Shown here: positions 23,231-33,476 of the stretch, piece by piece
Layout: each line of letters begins with the position of its first letter
How positions within the stretch are numbered: the first letter of the stretch is position 1
From: Pyrenula massariospora
Lineage: Eukaryota; Ascomycota; Eurotiomycetes; Pyrenulales; Pyrenulaceae
Assembly: GCA_021030905.1 (NCBI GenBank)
Contig: JAGFMI010000017.1
Span: 62,001-126,000 of the forward strand
Direction of reading: 5' to 3'
DNA length: 64,000 nucleotides
Program-made: the position numbers and the translations under genes
The notes under the pieces: generated by a model
The model's database searches: none
What the model saw: only the letters and a program-made list of their open reading frames with translations
What the model was told of the DNA's origin: nothing

Positions 23231-23673
23231 AAGTTGGAAACTCTCTGGATTAGAGACACTTATACTATTCCTCTGCTGCTTGCGCCCTCCAACCAGGCTT
23301 CATTCGGTACTCCCATTACGTCGTTCAGTAGCTGCTCGCTGACGCAAAGTCGCACACAATGGAGAAGGAAAATCTCATCAATTTTAGAGAAAGTATATAA
23401 ACTTCGAAGAGTAGGCGTAGATTTGTACTTGAAAATTACAGCTCGATGTTGTTGCGGTATCAAGCTAGGTAGTTAAGAAGCTTTTCATTCCATGCTTTGT
23501 ACAAGAGTGCTAATTTTACGCTCAATGATACATTCACGAGCTTAATCGTACACATCACGTGATCGCTCTAACTTTGGCAAACAGATCTCTTTTTCCTACC
23601 ACCACAAAGCACAACGCCTCCATACACCGGCGCTCTCCCAACCCCTCCCCTCCCGGTCCAGACCCAGATGCCC
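23231..23673. other. Intergenic, 3' side of the HeLo-like/ankyrin gene
   Basis: About 440 bp with no supported gene. Confidence 0.4.
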
Positions 23674-26600
23674 CTAAAAAACAAAAGCCCCCGGCATCCC
23701 CCTCGTCCCCGCCTCCTCGGCCCTCCGCATCTCCTCCTGGAACTGCTCCCGGCACGGCGCGCAGAGCTGCTCCTCGTCGTGGCGGTAGGCGTACCAGAGG
23801 CGCGGGACGGGGGTGGTTTCGGCGTGCGGCTGCGGGGTTAGGGAGGAGGGTTCTGTGTTGGACGGGTCGGCGGCGGCTGCGGGGGGATCTGGTTTGTCGT
23901 CATCCTTTGGTTTTTGGGGGTGTTGTTCGGCGGCGACATCGGTCTCGTTCTTCATCACGATCCAGGCCTTGTAGTAGTCGTCCCGCAGACCGGGGGTCCA
24001 GCCGGTGAAGGGGTACCAGATGCGCGTCTCGTCCTCGCCCATTTTTATTACGTTGTTCTGCAGGGCGGCGGCTTGCGCCTGGTTCCACCGCCGGTCCCAC
24101 GCGAGGTGGAAGAATTTGCCGCAGCGGCCGCAGGTGGAGCGCTCGTTGTAGAAGGTGAGGCCGTAGTCAAAGTTCCACAGCGCCAGGAGCGCGGGCACCG
24201 TCCACCCAGCGTCTGTCAGACGGGAGGCGTGTCGGAGTTCGTTGGTGAAGTAAGACGAAGGGTCGACGTTGATGTTCTTGAGGATATTCCGCCAGTGCCA
24301 GAACGCGCCGGACGAATACATGGCGATTGAGAGCGGGGTCTCCCAGTGCGGGGAGTTGTAAGGTTGAAGACCGGGCCGGTGAGGGTCCATGCCGTTCGCA
24401 AAGCATCGTCCGACCGCGGCGATGATGCCCGGGATACGCTCGGGCTCGACTTCGCCGATCATGCGCCAGATCAGCCGATGGAGGGAGCCGTAGCCGGAGA
24501 AGCCCTGGAGGTCCTCGCCGGTGCCAAAGTACAGCGATATCATGTCGATGAGATCCGGTCTCCCGGCCCACAGAGCTCGGTGAAACATGTCTCGCAGCCG
24601 GCTTGGATCGGCTCTGATTCCGTGTTCAATCTCGCCATGGTACTTCTGAAAGACCCAATTGACGGCTGGGATGAGGCTGGCGAGGCCGAGACCGCGGAAT
24701 GAACTGCCTAGAAGACTGATCAGGAGGTCCCAGCCCATTCCATCGCTATCGAAGCTAATGTCATCTATCCAAGCACCGAACAGATCGGCTGCTTGGAGAG
24801 ACTGAGACAGATTTTTGCCAATAGGGCGGTCGCCGTGGTCGATTCCACGAACACCGGATGCAAGCTCGACGATCTTGTAGTCATTGCTTTGCTCTTTGTC
24901 GCGATGAGAGCGGACGGTGCTGTCTTTATCGCTTCCATGCTCGAGCAGGTATTTGATCGTCGGCGTATGCATGCCGTACGCCGCCCATGCCAATGGCGTC
25001 CAGCCGCGCGAGTCCGTGTCCATAATTGATGCCTCACCACGGGTGAACACAGTCTTTAGCGCGTCAAGATTGCCTGCATATGCGAAGTCGAATACTACTG
25101 AAGTATCTGCTACCGCACGGTATGGTTCGACAGTCGTCCTTGGTCCATGCTGCGACTGCGAGATCATCAAGTTATAGCCGTATGCAAGGCCGCATTTCAG
25201 CAGCCATTTCGCGGGATGAAAGCGGATGCGCGTCCTCGTTTCGGTGTCTTTGCTAGGAGCTAATGACGTACGATCATTCCCGCTGAAAATAGCCGTCGAA
25301 ACCCAGACTTCTGTGACGATAACGACCTGGCCGAAAAAAGTAGCCTTCGATATTTGCCGTATGCGAGCAAGTGATTTGTGCCCGATCTTGGATGTGCTCA
25401 GCCTCAGCGGTAGACCAAGATCTTGCGACTCCCGCCACTTTGATCGATGTGCCAAAGCTTTTGGTAACTCAAATCCATCCTTTTGTGTTCTCACGGAATT
25501 TTCGGCATTCTTTACATCGCCTTTAGGAGCTTTATTTGGCCTCGACGGGCTCGGAAACTGCTTTGAAGAGTCACTATCTTCTTTGAGATCATCTTGGTTG
25601 TCAACCTGGTTAAGACTAGCCATGTGGTCTTCAATCGTACTATCCATCGCGGAAATAAAGCCATTCCGCATTATCGGATTTGGCATGTGCGCGGCCATAT
25701 CGTTAATTTCAATCCGGATATCAGCGTCATGGTAAATATTGGCTTCTGAAGTGTTGGTGACCACAGTTCGTGAATTGTATACATCTTGCAATAGGCCAAG
25801 ATGACCCGTCATAGCTATAAGTCTTTCGGAGATGATAGATTGTTGCTTGCTGAGTTCGTCCAGGCGCCTTGTAGTCGTGCTGTGAAACGACCCCGCATCG
25901 TCGCGGACCGACTGCATAATCTGCGTGGTTACACTATAGCGCAAGGTTGAAAAAGTTAGCGAGGCAAAAGAAAGAAGTCACTATACGAGCACCTAGCCCC
26001 ATCAGCCGACGAAGTAGGGTAGCCATCGTGTTCATTGGATACTGAGCACACAGCTGAAATGGGCCTGGATTTATCCACGCAACCAGGGTGGATGCAAGGT
26101 CTATGTAGAACTTTCTCTCCTGCATGATGAACAAACACGTGAACGCATTTATAACAGCTTAAGCGGTGTTTAATAATTGAGGCAGCGCATTGCAAAGCGT
26201 GTCTTGTTAAAGGGAAAATACAACAAGCTGTAAGGGATTTGACCATTAGGCTGTCCCCACTTACTCGTAAAGAGACGGGTTCGCTACGAGAGCGGCACGA
26301 TAGACCCACAGGTTGATGAGATAGAAAGGCTACTGTACCTCAAGCTATCCTCGCGCCGCCCAGAATCGGCCAGAGCCTTTGCCTGGAGAGCTAACATCAA
26401 TGTGCTTTTAGTATCATCAAGGGAGACGCGAAATCTCTGGATGAAGGGATCCCGTTTGACAACTTTGAAAGCCGTCCACTTTCGGATGTAGCGTCTCTCA
26501 GATTTGAATCCTGGCTCGAACGTGGTAACCACATTCTGTAAGGTCTCCACCTTTTCGCGCAGGTTGTTTGTAACATCTTTCTGGACTTGGTCGTCGATTT

Positions 26601-26775
26601 CAAGGCCCTTCAGAAGCTCTGAAAGCAGTAATAAGTCCTTAGAAATTCCGGCAATCTCGGGTGGAGCTTGTTGTATGGACTCGAAGAACTCATAGAGCTT
26701 GAACAGCGCATCGGCAATTTGTACACCCAGGGACACTACGGCGATCCCGCTGGCGGCAGCTGATAAGCCATCCAT
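23674..26775 (-). CDS. HeLo-like/STAND N-terminal domain protein with ankyrin repeats
   Basis: The N-terminus (MDGLSAAASGIAVVSLGVQI, then a long helical region to about residue 200) matches the fungal STAND/NLR N-terminal domain group (PigL/HeLo-like), associated with non-self recognition and signalling. Exon 1 is 26339-26775 and exon 2 is 23674-25933. They join in frame (REDSL-SVTTQIMQSV) across a 405-nt intron with GTACAG, a GCTAAC branch and TATAG; this is long for the window and could hide a small exon. The product is about 898 aa. No NACHT or NB-ARC P-loop is visible. A single ankyrin-like pair (GNLDALKTVFTRGEASIMD, GWTPLAWAAYGMHTPTIKYL) sits near 430-485. The C-terminus has two CxxC pairs (CGRC near 747, CAPC near 870) that could hold one zinc. 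The tail from about 810 is Pro-rich. Possible role: receptor-like or scaffold protein in fungal immunity; this is inference. Confidence 0.75.
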
Positions 26776-27517
26776 TTTCGTTGAGCTGGCGAGGAAAGCC
26801 TTGGTGTAACATTGAAAGTGCTCAATAAGGGCAACGAAGCCTCGAGCCGCACGGCTGATGTCGAGGCTCCTCTGCTAGAGCATTAGCCGCATGGGAGATC
26901 AAGCCTGCCCAACAATGTTTCAAGAATGACATAGCCTTTGAGAAGAGGTCAAGACAGCCACCTTAACTTCAAATAAAATGTATACTTGATCGAGTACACT
27001 GGACTGATGATGTCTGATAGTAGTCGTGTAAAGCGGTACCAAAAGGGAAGACATTCAGTAGCATTTAAGAGATCTGCGGTGAGAGCGGGGCTTCGGGGGT
27101 ACATATCAATGGACATCGAGATGCAAGGCTGCGATGAGGCGCAGTGACTTAAGAAATCTCGAGTTATGGTGTCTCTTTTGGGTATCAGGTAAGTAGGCGA
27201 GATCCATGATTGCTGTCATGCTATTTGCTGGCCGCCAGCTTACGGGAGAGCAAGACAAAAGTAGTCATACCTACCGCGAATGAGGCACGATTTTATGCAC
27301 GGCTGGTGAAGCGCCAGAGAACGAAGCTGTACGACCCAAAAGTGTCTATCATTGGAGAAACAAAAAGGCAGCCGCTAATGTTCATGCAGATTCCCTACTG
27401 AGCGATGTGGCGCCTGCGCGGTCATTTTGTTAGTTTAGGCTGACAGTGGTTTCGTTCGAGGTGCAAGTCTCCCCCCACAAACAGGGGGGGAGAAAAGCTC
27501 CACGGATGGAACCAGCT
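26776..27517. other. Intergenic between HeLo-like gene and HAM1
   Basis: 742 bp with no supported gene; it includes the HeLo-like gene's promoter and the 3' region of HAM1 with its G/C hairpin. Confidence 0.5.
27468..27493. other. Nine-bp perfect hairpin just past HAM1 stop
   Basis: tctcccccc and ggggggaga can pair perfectly over nine bases around an eight-base loop, about 25 bases beyond the HAM1 stop codon, in what should be its 3' UTR. Its function is unknown; it could affect 3' end formation or transcript stability. Confidence 0.4.
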
Positions 27518-28084
27518 TCAAGAATTCTGCTCAGCGAGCCATTGCTTCAGCTTGTCCAGAGCCTTTGAGCGATGCGAAATCTTGTTCTTACTTTCCTTCG
27601 ACATTTCGGCATAAGTTTTACCCTCATATTCGAAGATTGGATCCCAAGTAAGGCCGCCAAAGTGGCCAATCCCCCTTGCTGCGACAATGCGACCTTGTGT
27701 GCGGCCCTGGAAAAGGATCGGCTCTTGTCCAGGACCCGTGGTTAGCGCTAGAGTCGTCACAGCTTCGGCGGTCTTGTCCTTGTAGGCAGCGAGCAGGTTG
27801 TTGAGGCCCTCATGCCCTAAGGCGGCGAGGAATGGTTTGATATATGGACCGGGCAGGCCCTTCAGAGCATGGAATTCCAGAGCCGTATCTTCAGTGAGAG
27901 CTGCATCGCTAATGGCAGCTGAGGCGCGTCGACATTTGTCTTTGGCGATCTCCTCGACCGTGCCTTGGATCTCGTCTATTTCCACAGACTGGTTGTCCAA
28001 TTCGACGAGGTCTCCGAGAAGGCTTCGAATTTCTCCCACTTTGCCCTGGTTTCCAGTGATGAAGTTGAGCTTCTTGACAGTCAT
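27518..28084 (-). CDS. HAM1: Inosine triphosphate pyrophosphatase (Ham1)
   Basis: Hydrolyses ITP, dITP and XTP to monophosphates plus pyrophosphate, keeping deaminated purines out of nucleic acids; cytosolic/nuclear. Intronless, 188 aa from the ATG at 28084 ([19 protein letters not shown]). The reading frame is open three codons upstream but without an ATG. Family motifs are FITGNQGKV at the N-terminus (nucleotide-binding TGN..K), [37 protein letters not shown] (catalytic acidic patch), [20 protein letters not shown] and the terminal [10 protein letters not shown] (SHR motif). The FGGLTWDP variant has two extra residues compared with the usual FGWDP. The length is standard for eukaryotic Ham1 (185-200 aa). 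Confidence 0.95.
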   Translation of the reverse strand: MTVKKLNFITGNQGKVGEIRSLLGDLVELDNQSVEIDEIQGTVEEIAKDKCRRASAAISDAALTEDTALEFHALKGLPGPYIKPFLAALGHEGLNNLLAAYKDKTAEAVTTLALTTGPGQEPILFQGRTQGRIVAARGIGHFGGLTWDPIFEYEGKTYAEMSKESKNKISHRSKALDKLKQWLAEQNS

Positions 28085-28964
28085 GATGTTCACAGCGCAA
28101 TGCGCTTTTCCCTAGACTTGCTAGATACGCCTTAGGTAAAAAGCCTGCTGTGATGAGTCGAACAGCTGGTAGGTAAAGACGTGCAAAGTTTGAAGATGAA
28201 AATCAATCTCCATCGCTGTTGCGGGAAGCACTCAGGCAGGTCGGCATTTCACCTCTAACCAGATTTTGTTTCCCTTGCCCCGCGCGCTGGCCGCGTCCTT
28301 ACCTAAATTCAGGCCCCTAGCCCGCGGAAATGCCCATGAGTAGACCCGCTAACTACGCAAATCGTACCCTAGCTAAGTGATTTCTATTCCCGAGTACAGA
28401 GGGTTTTTCTCGCCTCGGGCGTACACTCGCTTGAACCAAACATCCGAAGAAATTGTGCTATTCTTCAGATCTGTACAATTTCTTGTCTAGAGGAGCCGTT
28501 AGAATATTCACGCCATTAGGATGACCCATCAGACCTTGCTTGGCTACTCATATTCTATTGCTGACGCTACAAGAGGTGCCCACAGTTTAAATCAAGATTA
28601 ATGTGCTAAAGTTGCGTCGTATAGTGTAAGAGCGCCGTGTGTATCTAATAATATGGAGCCTCTACACCGCGTAGTCTGGAGAGCTAGCTCGATCGGGCAG
28701 TAAAATCTAGTTATCAACAACACCACGTCAGATAAGCGGAATTCCCACTTAGACATAGCCATTAGTCTGATAACTCAACATCAGAAGGTTTGTGTATAGC
28801 CTCTAGCTTTCTCAGAAAAGCTTCTCCACACCGGGGCCGTCCGGTTGAGTCTCTGCAATCGTAATAGGTCAAGAACTTACAAGGCCTATCAGAGGGCCGG
28901 AAATTCTCAAGCCACTTTCCCAACGACCAGCTCGCGACCTTCATCCGTATTCCAACACAAATAC
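28085..28964. other. Intergenic between HAM1 and HAD hydrolase
   Basis: 880 bp. A 60-codon minus frame (28762-28944, starts MKVASWSLGKWLENF) has no recognised motif. It might be a last exon of the HAD gene if the GTAAGT at that gene's end is used as a donor, but I see no support for this. Confidence 0.4.
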
Positions 28965-29962
28965 TTACGGGTCCTTGCTATTCGACTCAACCTCAATGCC
29001 ATACCTCTTGTAGTCGAAGTCCTCCAAGGAAGCCAACTGTTCTGCCCATCCATCATCAACTTGCCCAACTTCACCTGGGCTCCCCTTAAACTTGCTGACG
29101 CCAGCTCTTTCGAGGTCCTCTTCGCGATGCTCGCCAGTGGTTCCAGCGAGAACCTCTTTCTCGCGACCTTTGTATGCTTCGAGTAACCCCGGATGTGGAC
29201 ACCAGATCACTCGACAGCCGGCTCTTCTCCCGGCTTCACAGCCTCCGACCGCATCCTCAAAGATTAAACATTCTTCAGGCTTAACAGGAGGCTCATCCGA
29301 GCCACTTGCCTTGATTGTTTGATTGACCGTTTCAAGCGCTGTGAGGTAAATATCAGGTAAAGGCTTCCCCCGTCCCTTAGGAACTCTGTTATCGTCGCCT
29401 ACAATGATCTGTGATGCTGGAAAAATCTCTGGGCCAAACAACGGCTTGACCTCGTCGCTCGCAGTCTTGATCTTGAAGGTATTTTCGTGGCTGCTGGTCG
29501 CAACAGCCATGTGCATTTTCCGCCCATTCGAACTATTGCGGCTTTTGCTGAGTAGTTTCAAGAGCCTAGAAACCCCAGGTAGCGGCTTGCAGTGCCTGAA
29601 GGCTTCCATTTGCAGCTCGGTATTTCTCTTCACAAATTCATCGTTCGATATTTTAAGCTTCGCCCACTCTTGGAATAACCGACCTGCTTCGGGTGCAGGT
29701 CGACCTTGAAGCTGGGCTTTGAGGCTCCACGGGAGATCCGGACGACCATTTTCGCGAAGTATCACATTGGTTACGTCGGTGTATATATCTTCAGTGTTGA
29801 TCAGCAGACCATCCATGTCAAATATACAGCATCGGACAGGGGGGAAGCTGGAAAATGCGTTTATCAGCCTGTCGAGACCCCAAATGTGTGTCACAGAGAG
29901 CCCTTTGTAAAGGGTCACTAGATCGAGAAGGAAGAGACAACGTACCCCGTGTGTGGCGCCAT
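28965..29962 (-). CDS. HAD-superfamily hydrolase, pseudouridine-5'-phosphatase-like
   Basis: A soluble Mg-dependent phosphatase of the beta-phosphoglucomutase/HDHD1/2-deoxyglucose-6-phosphatase group; the substrate cannot be read from sequence. Exon 1 is only 17 nt (29946-29962, MAPHTG), then a 98-nt intron (29848-29945, GTACGT...CCAG), then exon 2 28965-29847; about 299 aa. Catalytic motif I is CCIFDMDGLLINTED (nucleophile Asp16, acid/base Asp18). The cap domain follows, then motif II (VATSSHENTF), motif III Lys in PKGRGKPLPDIYL and motif IV LIFEDAVGGCEAGRRAG. The last codons read ESNSKDP, and the stop sits inside a perfect donor sequence (ccGTAAGT), so an extra 3' exon is possible. Confidence 0.9.
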
Positions 29963-30911
29963 TTCTGCGTGGAACGGCGAATTCGGATCAAAGTTTGCAA
30001 TGCTGGCGCCCTTGATGCCACTATCAAAGCCCCAAGAGCTTAGTCTATAGTTGCAAGAACAAGGGCGCCCTCAATATAATTTTCAAGGAAGATCAATATA
30101 TTCGTAGCGCTATGCAAGTGTGTTGTATCATTTGGCCGGATTTTAGCCGGAGAACCGTGCGGGCCGTGCCGCGGATGGTAACTTGATGAACTCAAGTTAC
30201 CTGGCATTGGGAATTGCCCACCCAGTGCCACCAAAAGTGTGCCGTAGCAAAACACTCATTGGATCCATTGTGCTTCAGTCACCTGCTTACGAGCTTGCCG
30301 TTGGTTCAAATTGCTATCATTTTTGCTCTCCAGCCCGCTTGGTGGAGAAGATGGGGAGGCTGTGCGTGTCTTGGGTCAACGGTAAGCGGAATAGCTGGTG
30401 AACTTTTACTAGGCTGGTACCGTACCGTCGGTGTTAAAAATATGAGTGGAAACGGGTTCGGTTGTTGCGGGGATGTTTGTGGGGGAGGGCGGAAGCGTTC
30501 AGCAGGGAGATAATATCCCCGGCGTGGTTGGAATTTATTGCCGAGTCGGGGTTACTAATCTCGTCGATGTCGTGGGAGTTATCGCCGACTTGGTGGAAGG
30601 TCAGGTGGGAAGGAGAGAGTCTTACGTGAGTTCCTCTCTTGACAAGAAGGTGGGTCAAATCTTGCTCTCGTCTAGTGTTGCTGTTATTGCTATGCAAGCG
30701 ACCGATGCGACAACGTCCCCGCCCTCGGGCTGCAATTCTGCGCCATGCACGCAGACTGCTCCTCTCAGCCAGCACTTCACGTCGACGATAAACCATCAAC
30801 TCTCGCATTGACGCCCCAGCACAAACACCCTTCTACGTCTCTCTCCTTCTCCATGATGCCCCTAGCCGTCCTCCTGATTCCCTATTCCCCCCGCGGCCCG
30901 CCCTCACTCAC
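29963..30911. other. Intergenic between HAD hydrolase and dioxygenase
   Basis: 950 bp. Open frames of about 120 codons exist on both strands over 30434-30811, but they mirror each other and neither has a family motif, so I annotate neither. Confidence 0.45.
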
Positions 30912-32383
30912 TCACTTCTCGTCCTCCCCCAACAACCCTAGCGCCTGCCTCCTCGTCAGCGCCTCCGGATCAAAATACGGCTTCTCCCCCAGCGCCGTGA
31001 CCCTCGTGCCGTGTCGCGGTTCGCTGCCCTCGTAGTCCCAGCTTGCGTTGTGTATTGTGATTCTACATAGTGTAGTGTTAGCTTGGGTAGATGGAAACCA
31101 CCATCTTGGCCCCAAGGAGCAAGACGCCTTGAGCGCCGGGAGAACCAAACGACGAGAGGGTTAAGGTGAGCTAGAGAAGAGAGAAAGAAGACGAACCTAT
31201 TATCCCACAACGCGCTCGTCCTCGGCGTCCATCGGAACCGGACCTGGATATCGATGTTCTACCTCAAAATTAGCCTCTCCCATTACAACCCGGGAAGCAC
31301 TCCCGCCCTCCCCAAATTATCAAGAAGAAAACCCCCCCGCCCTCTCATCGAAAACTCACCTGCTCATAAACATCAAACAAATACCCCAAAATCACATCGC
31401 TCTCCGCCTTATCCAACCCCACAATCCTCCGCGTAAACGCCCGATTCACCCACAACGCCCGCCACCCCGTCGCCGGATGCACCCTTACCATCGGATGCAC
31501 CCTCTCAATATTCCTCGGCCCCTCCTCCTCCCCCCCCCTCTCCAAATACTGATGGGCACTCGCATACACGGCCTGGCGGCCGTCGATGAAGGTGCGGAAG
31601 GCAGGGGAGAGTTTTTCGTAGGCGGCGTAGCCGGAGGCCCAGAGGGTGTCGCCGCCGAGCTGGGGCACGCAGTCGTTGTGCAGGTGCGTGATGGCGGCGG
31701 GTTGGAGCTCGTGCACGAGGTCGGTGTGCCAGCGGGAGGCGCCGCCGGGGTTGCGGTAGGAGGCGGGGCGCTCGGTGGCTTGGAGGGCGGGCCAGATTAC
31801 CTGAGCGAGTAAAAATGGTGGTCAGAGAGGAATGAGTGGTGGGTTGGTTGGTTTGGGAGTGGGAAAAAAGGATGGGGGAAATTAAACGTACAGTCACGCC
31901 CTCCACGCCAGGCACCTGTGGCACCTGCGGATGCACCTCGATCTTCCCATAATGCTCCCCCAGTTTCTTCTGCTCCTGCGGCGTGATGTCCTGGTCCCGG
32001 AAGAACACGACGCTCCGCTCCGCGATCAACAACGCCAGCTCATCCCTCTGCTGGTCCGTCAGATCCTTCAGCTGGAGCCCTTCGATCTCCGTGCCGATGC
32101 GCGTGGTCAGGTGCGTGACCTTGCTCGCGGCCTTGAGGAGGTTGGATTTTGACGGGTTGGTCTTCGCGGCGCGGGCGCCAGCGTCGTTGTGCTCCCAGGG
32201 TTGGCCGCGGATCGCGGTCGCGTCGTCGAGGTAGAGGGGGCGGGCGGGGCGGTAGGGGTAGCCGTTTGAGAGGTCGATGCCGGCTTTTTCGAGACGGAGG
32301 CGGGTTGGCTCGGGGAGGTCGAGGGTATCTTTCTTGGGTTGGACGACGTCCGTGATTGTTGGGTGGATAGGGATAGGCACCAT
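30912..32383 (-). CDS. TauD/TfdA-family 2-oxoglutarate Fe(II) dioxygenase (sulfonate-type)
   Basis: A member of the fungal TauD/TfdA/Jlp1 group, which hydroxylates sulfonates such as taurine (releasing sulfite) or related acids using 2-oxoglutarate and O2. Exons are 31892-32383, 31360-31800, 31197-31258 and 30912-31062, with introns of 91, 101 and 134 nt; about 381 aa. The start is MVPIPIHPTITDVV; upstream codons in frame are 5' leader. Iron ligands are His189 and Asp191 (SRWHTDLVHELQPAAITHLH) and distal His336 (DNRITIHNASWDYEG). The 2-oxoglutarate-binding Arg is in PRHGTRVTALGEKPYFDP. Further motifs are VFFRDQDITPQEQKKLGEHY and GGDTLWASGYAAYEKLSPAF. The motif around intron 2 (YEQ-NIDIQVRFRW) fixes the third exon. 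It lies in the same block as a Dal5-family transporter and a flavin monooxygenase. Confidence 0.9.
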
Positions 32384-32804
32384 TGTAGAGATTTGGGGAT
32401 TATACTTTACAAGGGAAATAGATGATAGGAAACGTATTAACAGTATGAATTTGAAGAGTAGATGAGAGAAAATTGAAGAGAGAAACACTCAAAGAGAGAT
32501 CAATTGATCACAATTACCTTGGGATTGGATTGCTAAGCAGTGGACCTATCTCGCTGTGAATGCATTACCCCCACGACTTCTATCCAGAATGTGCGGGGTA
32601 GGTGAAGGCCATTATCACAGCGAGTATCTTCAACCGTAGTCGTGGAGAACACATGGTTCGTGATACACTTGAGAGGGTTGAATGTATCCACTTGGGAGAC
32701 GGGGTGTGGTTCGCAAACTCCCGCGCCAATGACGGGGCGTTATGATCACATGGAAGCGATACCTCCGACTTCCCGATCTCGTCATCAACGCAGCTATGCC
32801 GCCA
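32384..32804. other. Promoter region of the dioxygenase gene
   Basis: 421 bp with no gene seen. It lies upstream of the dioxygenase start at 32383 (minus strand) and holds the 3' end of the neighbouring unknown gene. Confidence 0.5.
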
Positions 32805-33460
32805 TCAGGTCTGCACTTGATTGATTAATTTCATCCAAAAGGCAAGCATCTCAGGCGTCGCGACGTCGGAAGCTTGCAGAAATCTCTCTAGAGAGACCCA
32901 TAGCATCCCTCGCACCGTAGTTGTGTCCCCTCCAGACATCAAATAGTATGGAGATTCCACTGGAAGACCAAGATTATTACTGGAATAGGCAAGCGTGCCC
33001 AACCCACCATCACCCTCCAAATGCTTGATTTCAATGCAGGCCGTTTCTCCATCGACCCTTTAAGGCTCCCCAAGATGCGGGGCTGTCCTTTGTCTTGCAT
33101 TAACATAAGACTTACCCTCAGAATTGTGGTGAACGCCATGAATCCTGCTTGCACCTGTATGGGGTACTTCGTGGATCCCGGTCGAAGCACGCAATGATCA
33201 CCCACTCTTGTCTGACTAGGCCCGGAATCCGCACTGATAAGACCAGGCACGCAATAAAAGCTCGGAATGAGCTTTCCGTGGTCTAGACGTATCAGCAGTA
33301 CTCTCCAGGCAGTGTTCGGCATCCACTGCTCTGCGTAAAGGTACACGAGCAGTAAAGGTTCGTCGGGGGCGGATAAGAATTCTGCGCAATCATAGGAGTG
33401 GAGAGATATGAGATGGCGGTCGTCCTTGTCCCGGCCATCTATCGATTCCTCAAGTACCAT
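32805..33460 (-). CDS. Unidentified protein, possibly decaying
   Basis: Not recognised. Exon 1 from the ATG at 33460 ([19 protein letters not shown]) is open to ...[11 protein letters not shown] at 33116, followed by a strong donor GTAAGT. A second block in another frame reads [20 protein letters not shown], then [20 protein letters not shown] and ends LINQVQT at 32805. The natural join (TTAAAG acceptor at 33058) would give a convincing protein but is out of frame by one base. An in-frame acceptor at 33024 loses eleven plausible residues. So the gene is either spliced less conservatively (about 187 aa) or carries a one-base insertion at the donor. Its ATG lies only 16 bp from the ATG of the divergent transporter, so both cannot have separate full promoters. 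Confidence 0.4.
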
Positions 33461-33476
33461 ACCATTGATTGATCCT

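Noticed and set aside
30434-30811. 120-codon frames on both strands
   Set aside because: They mirror each other, with no conserved features.
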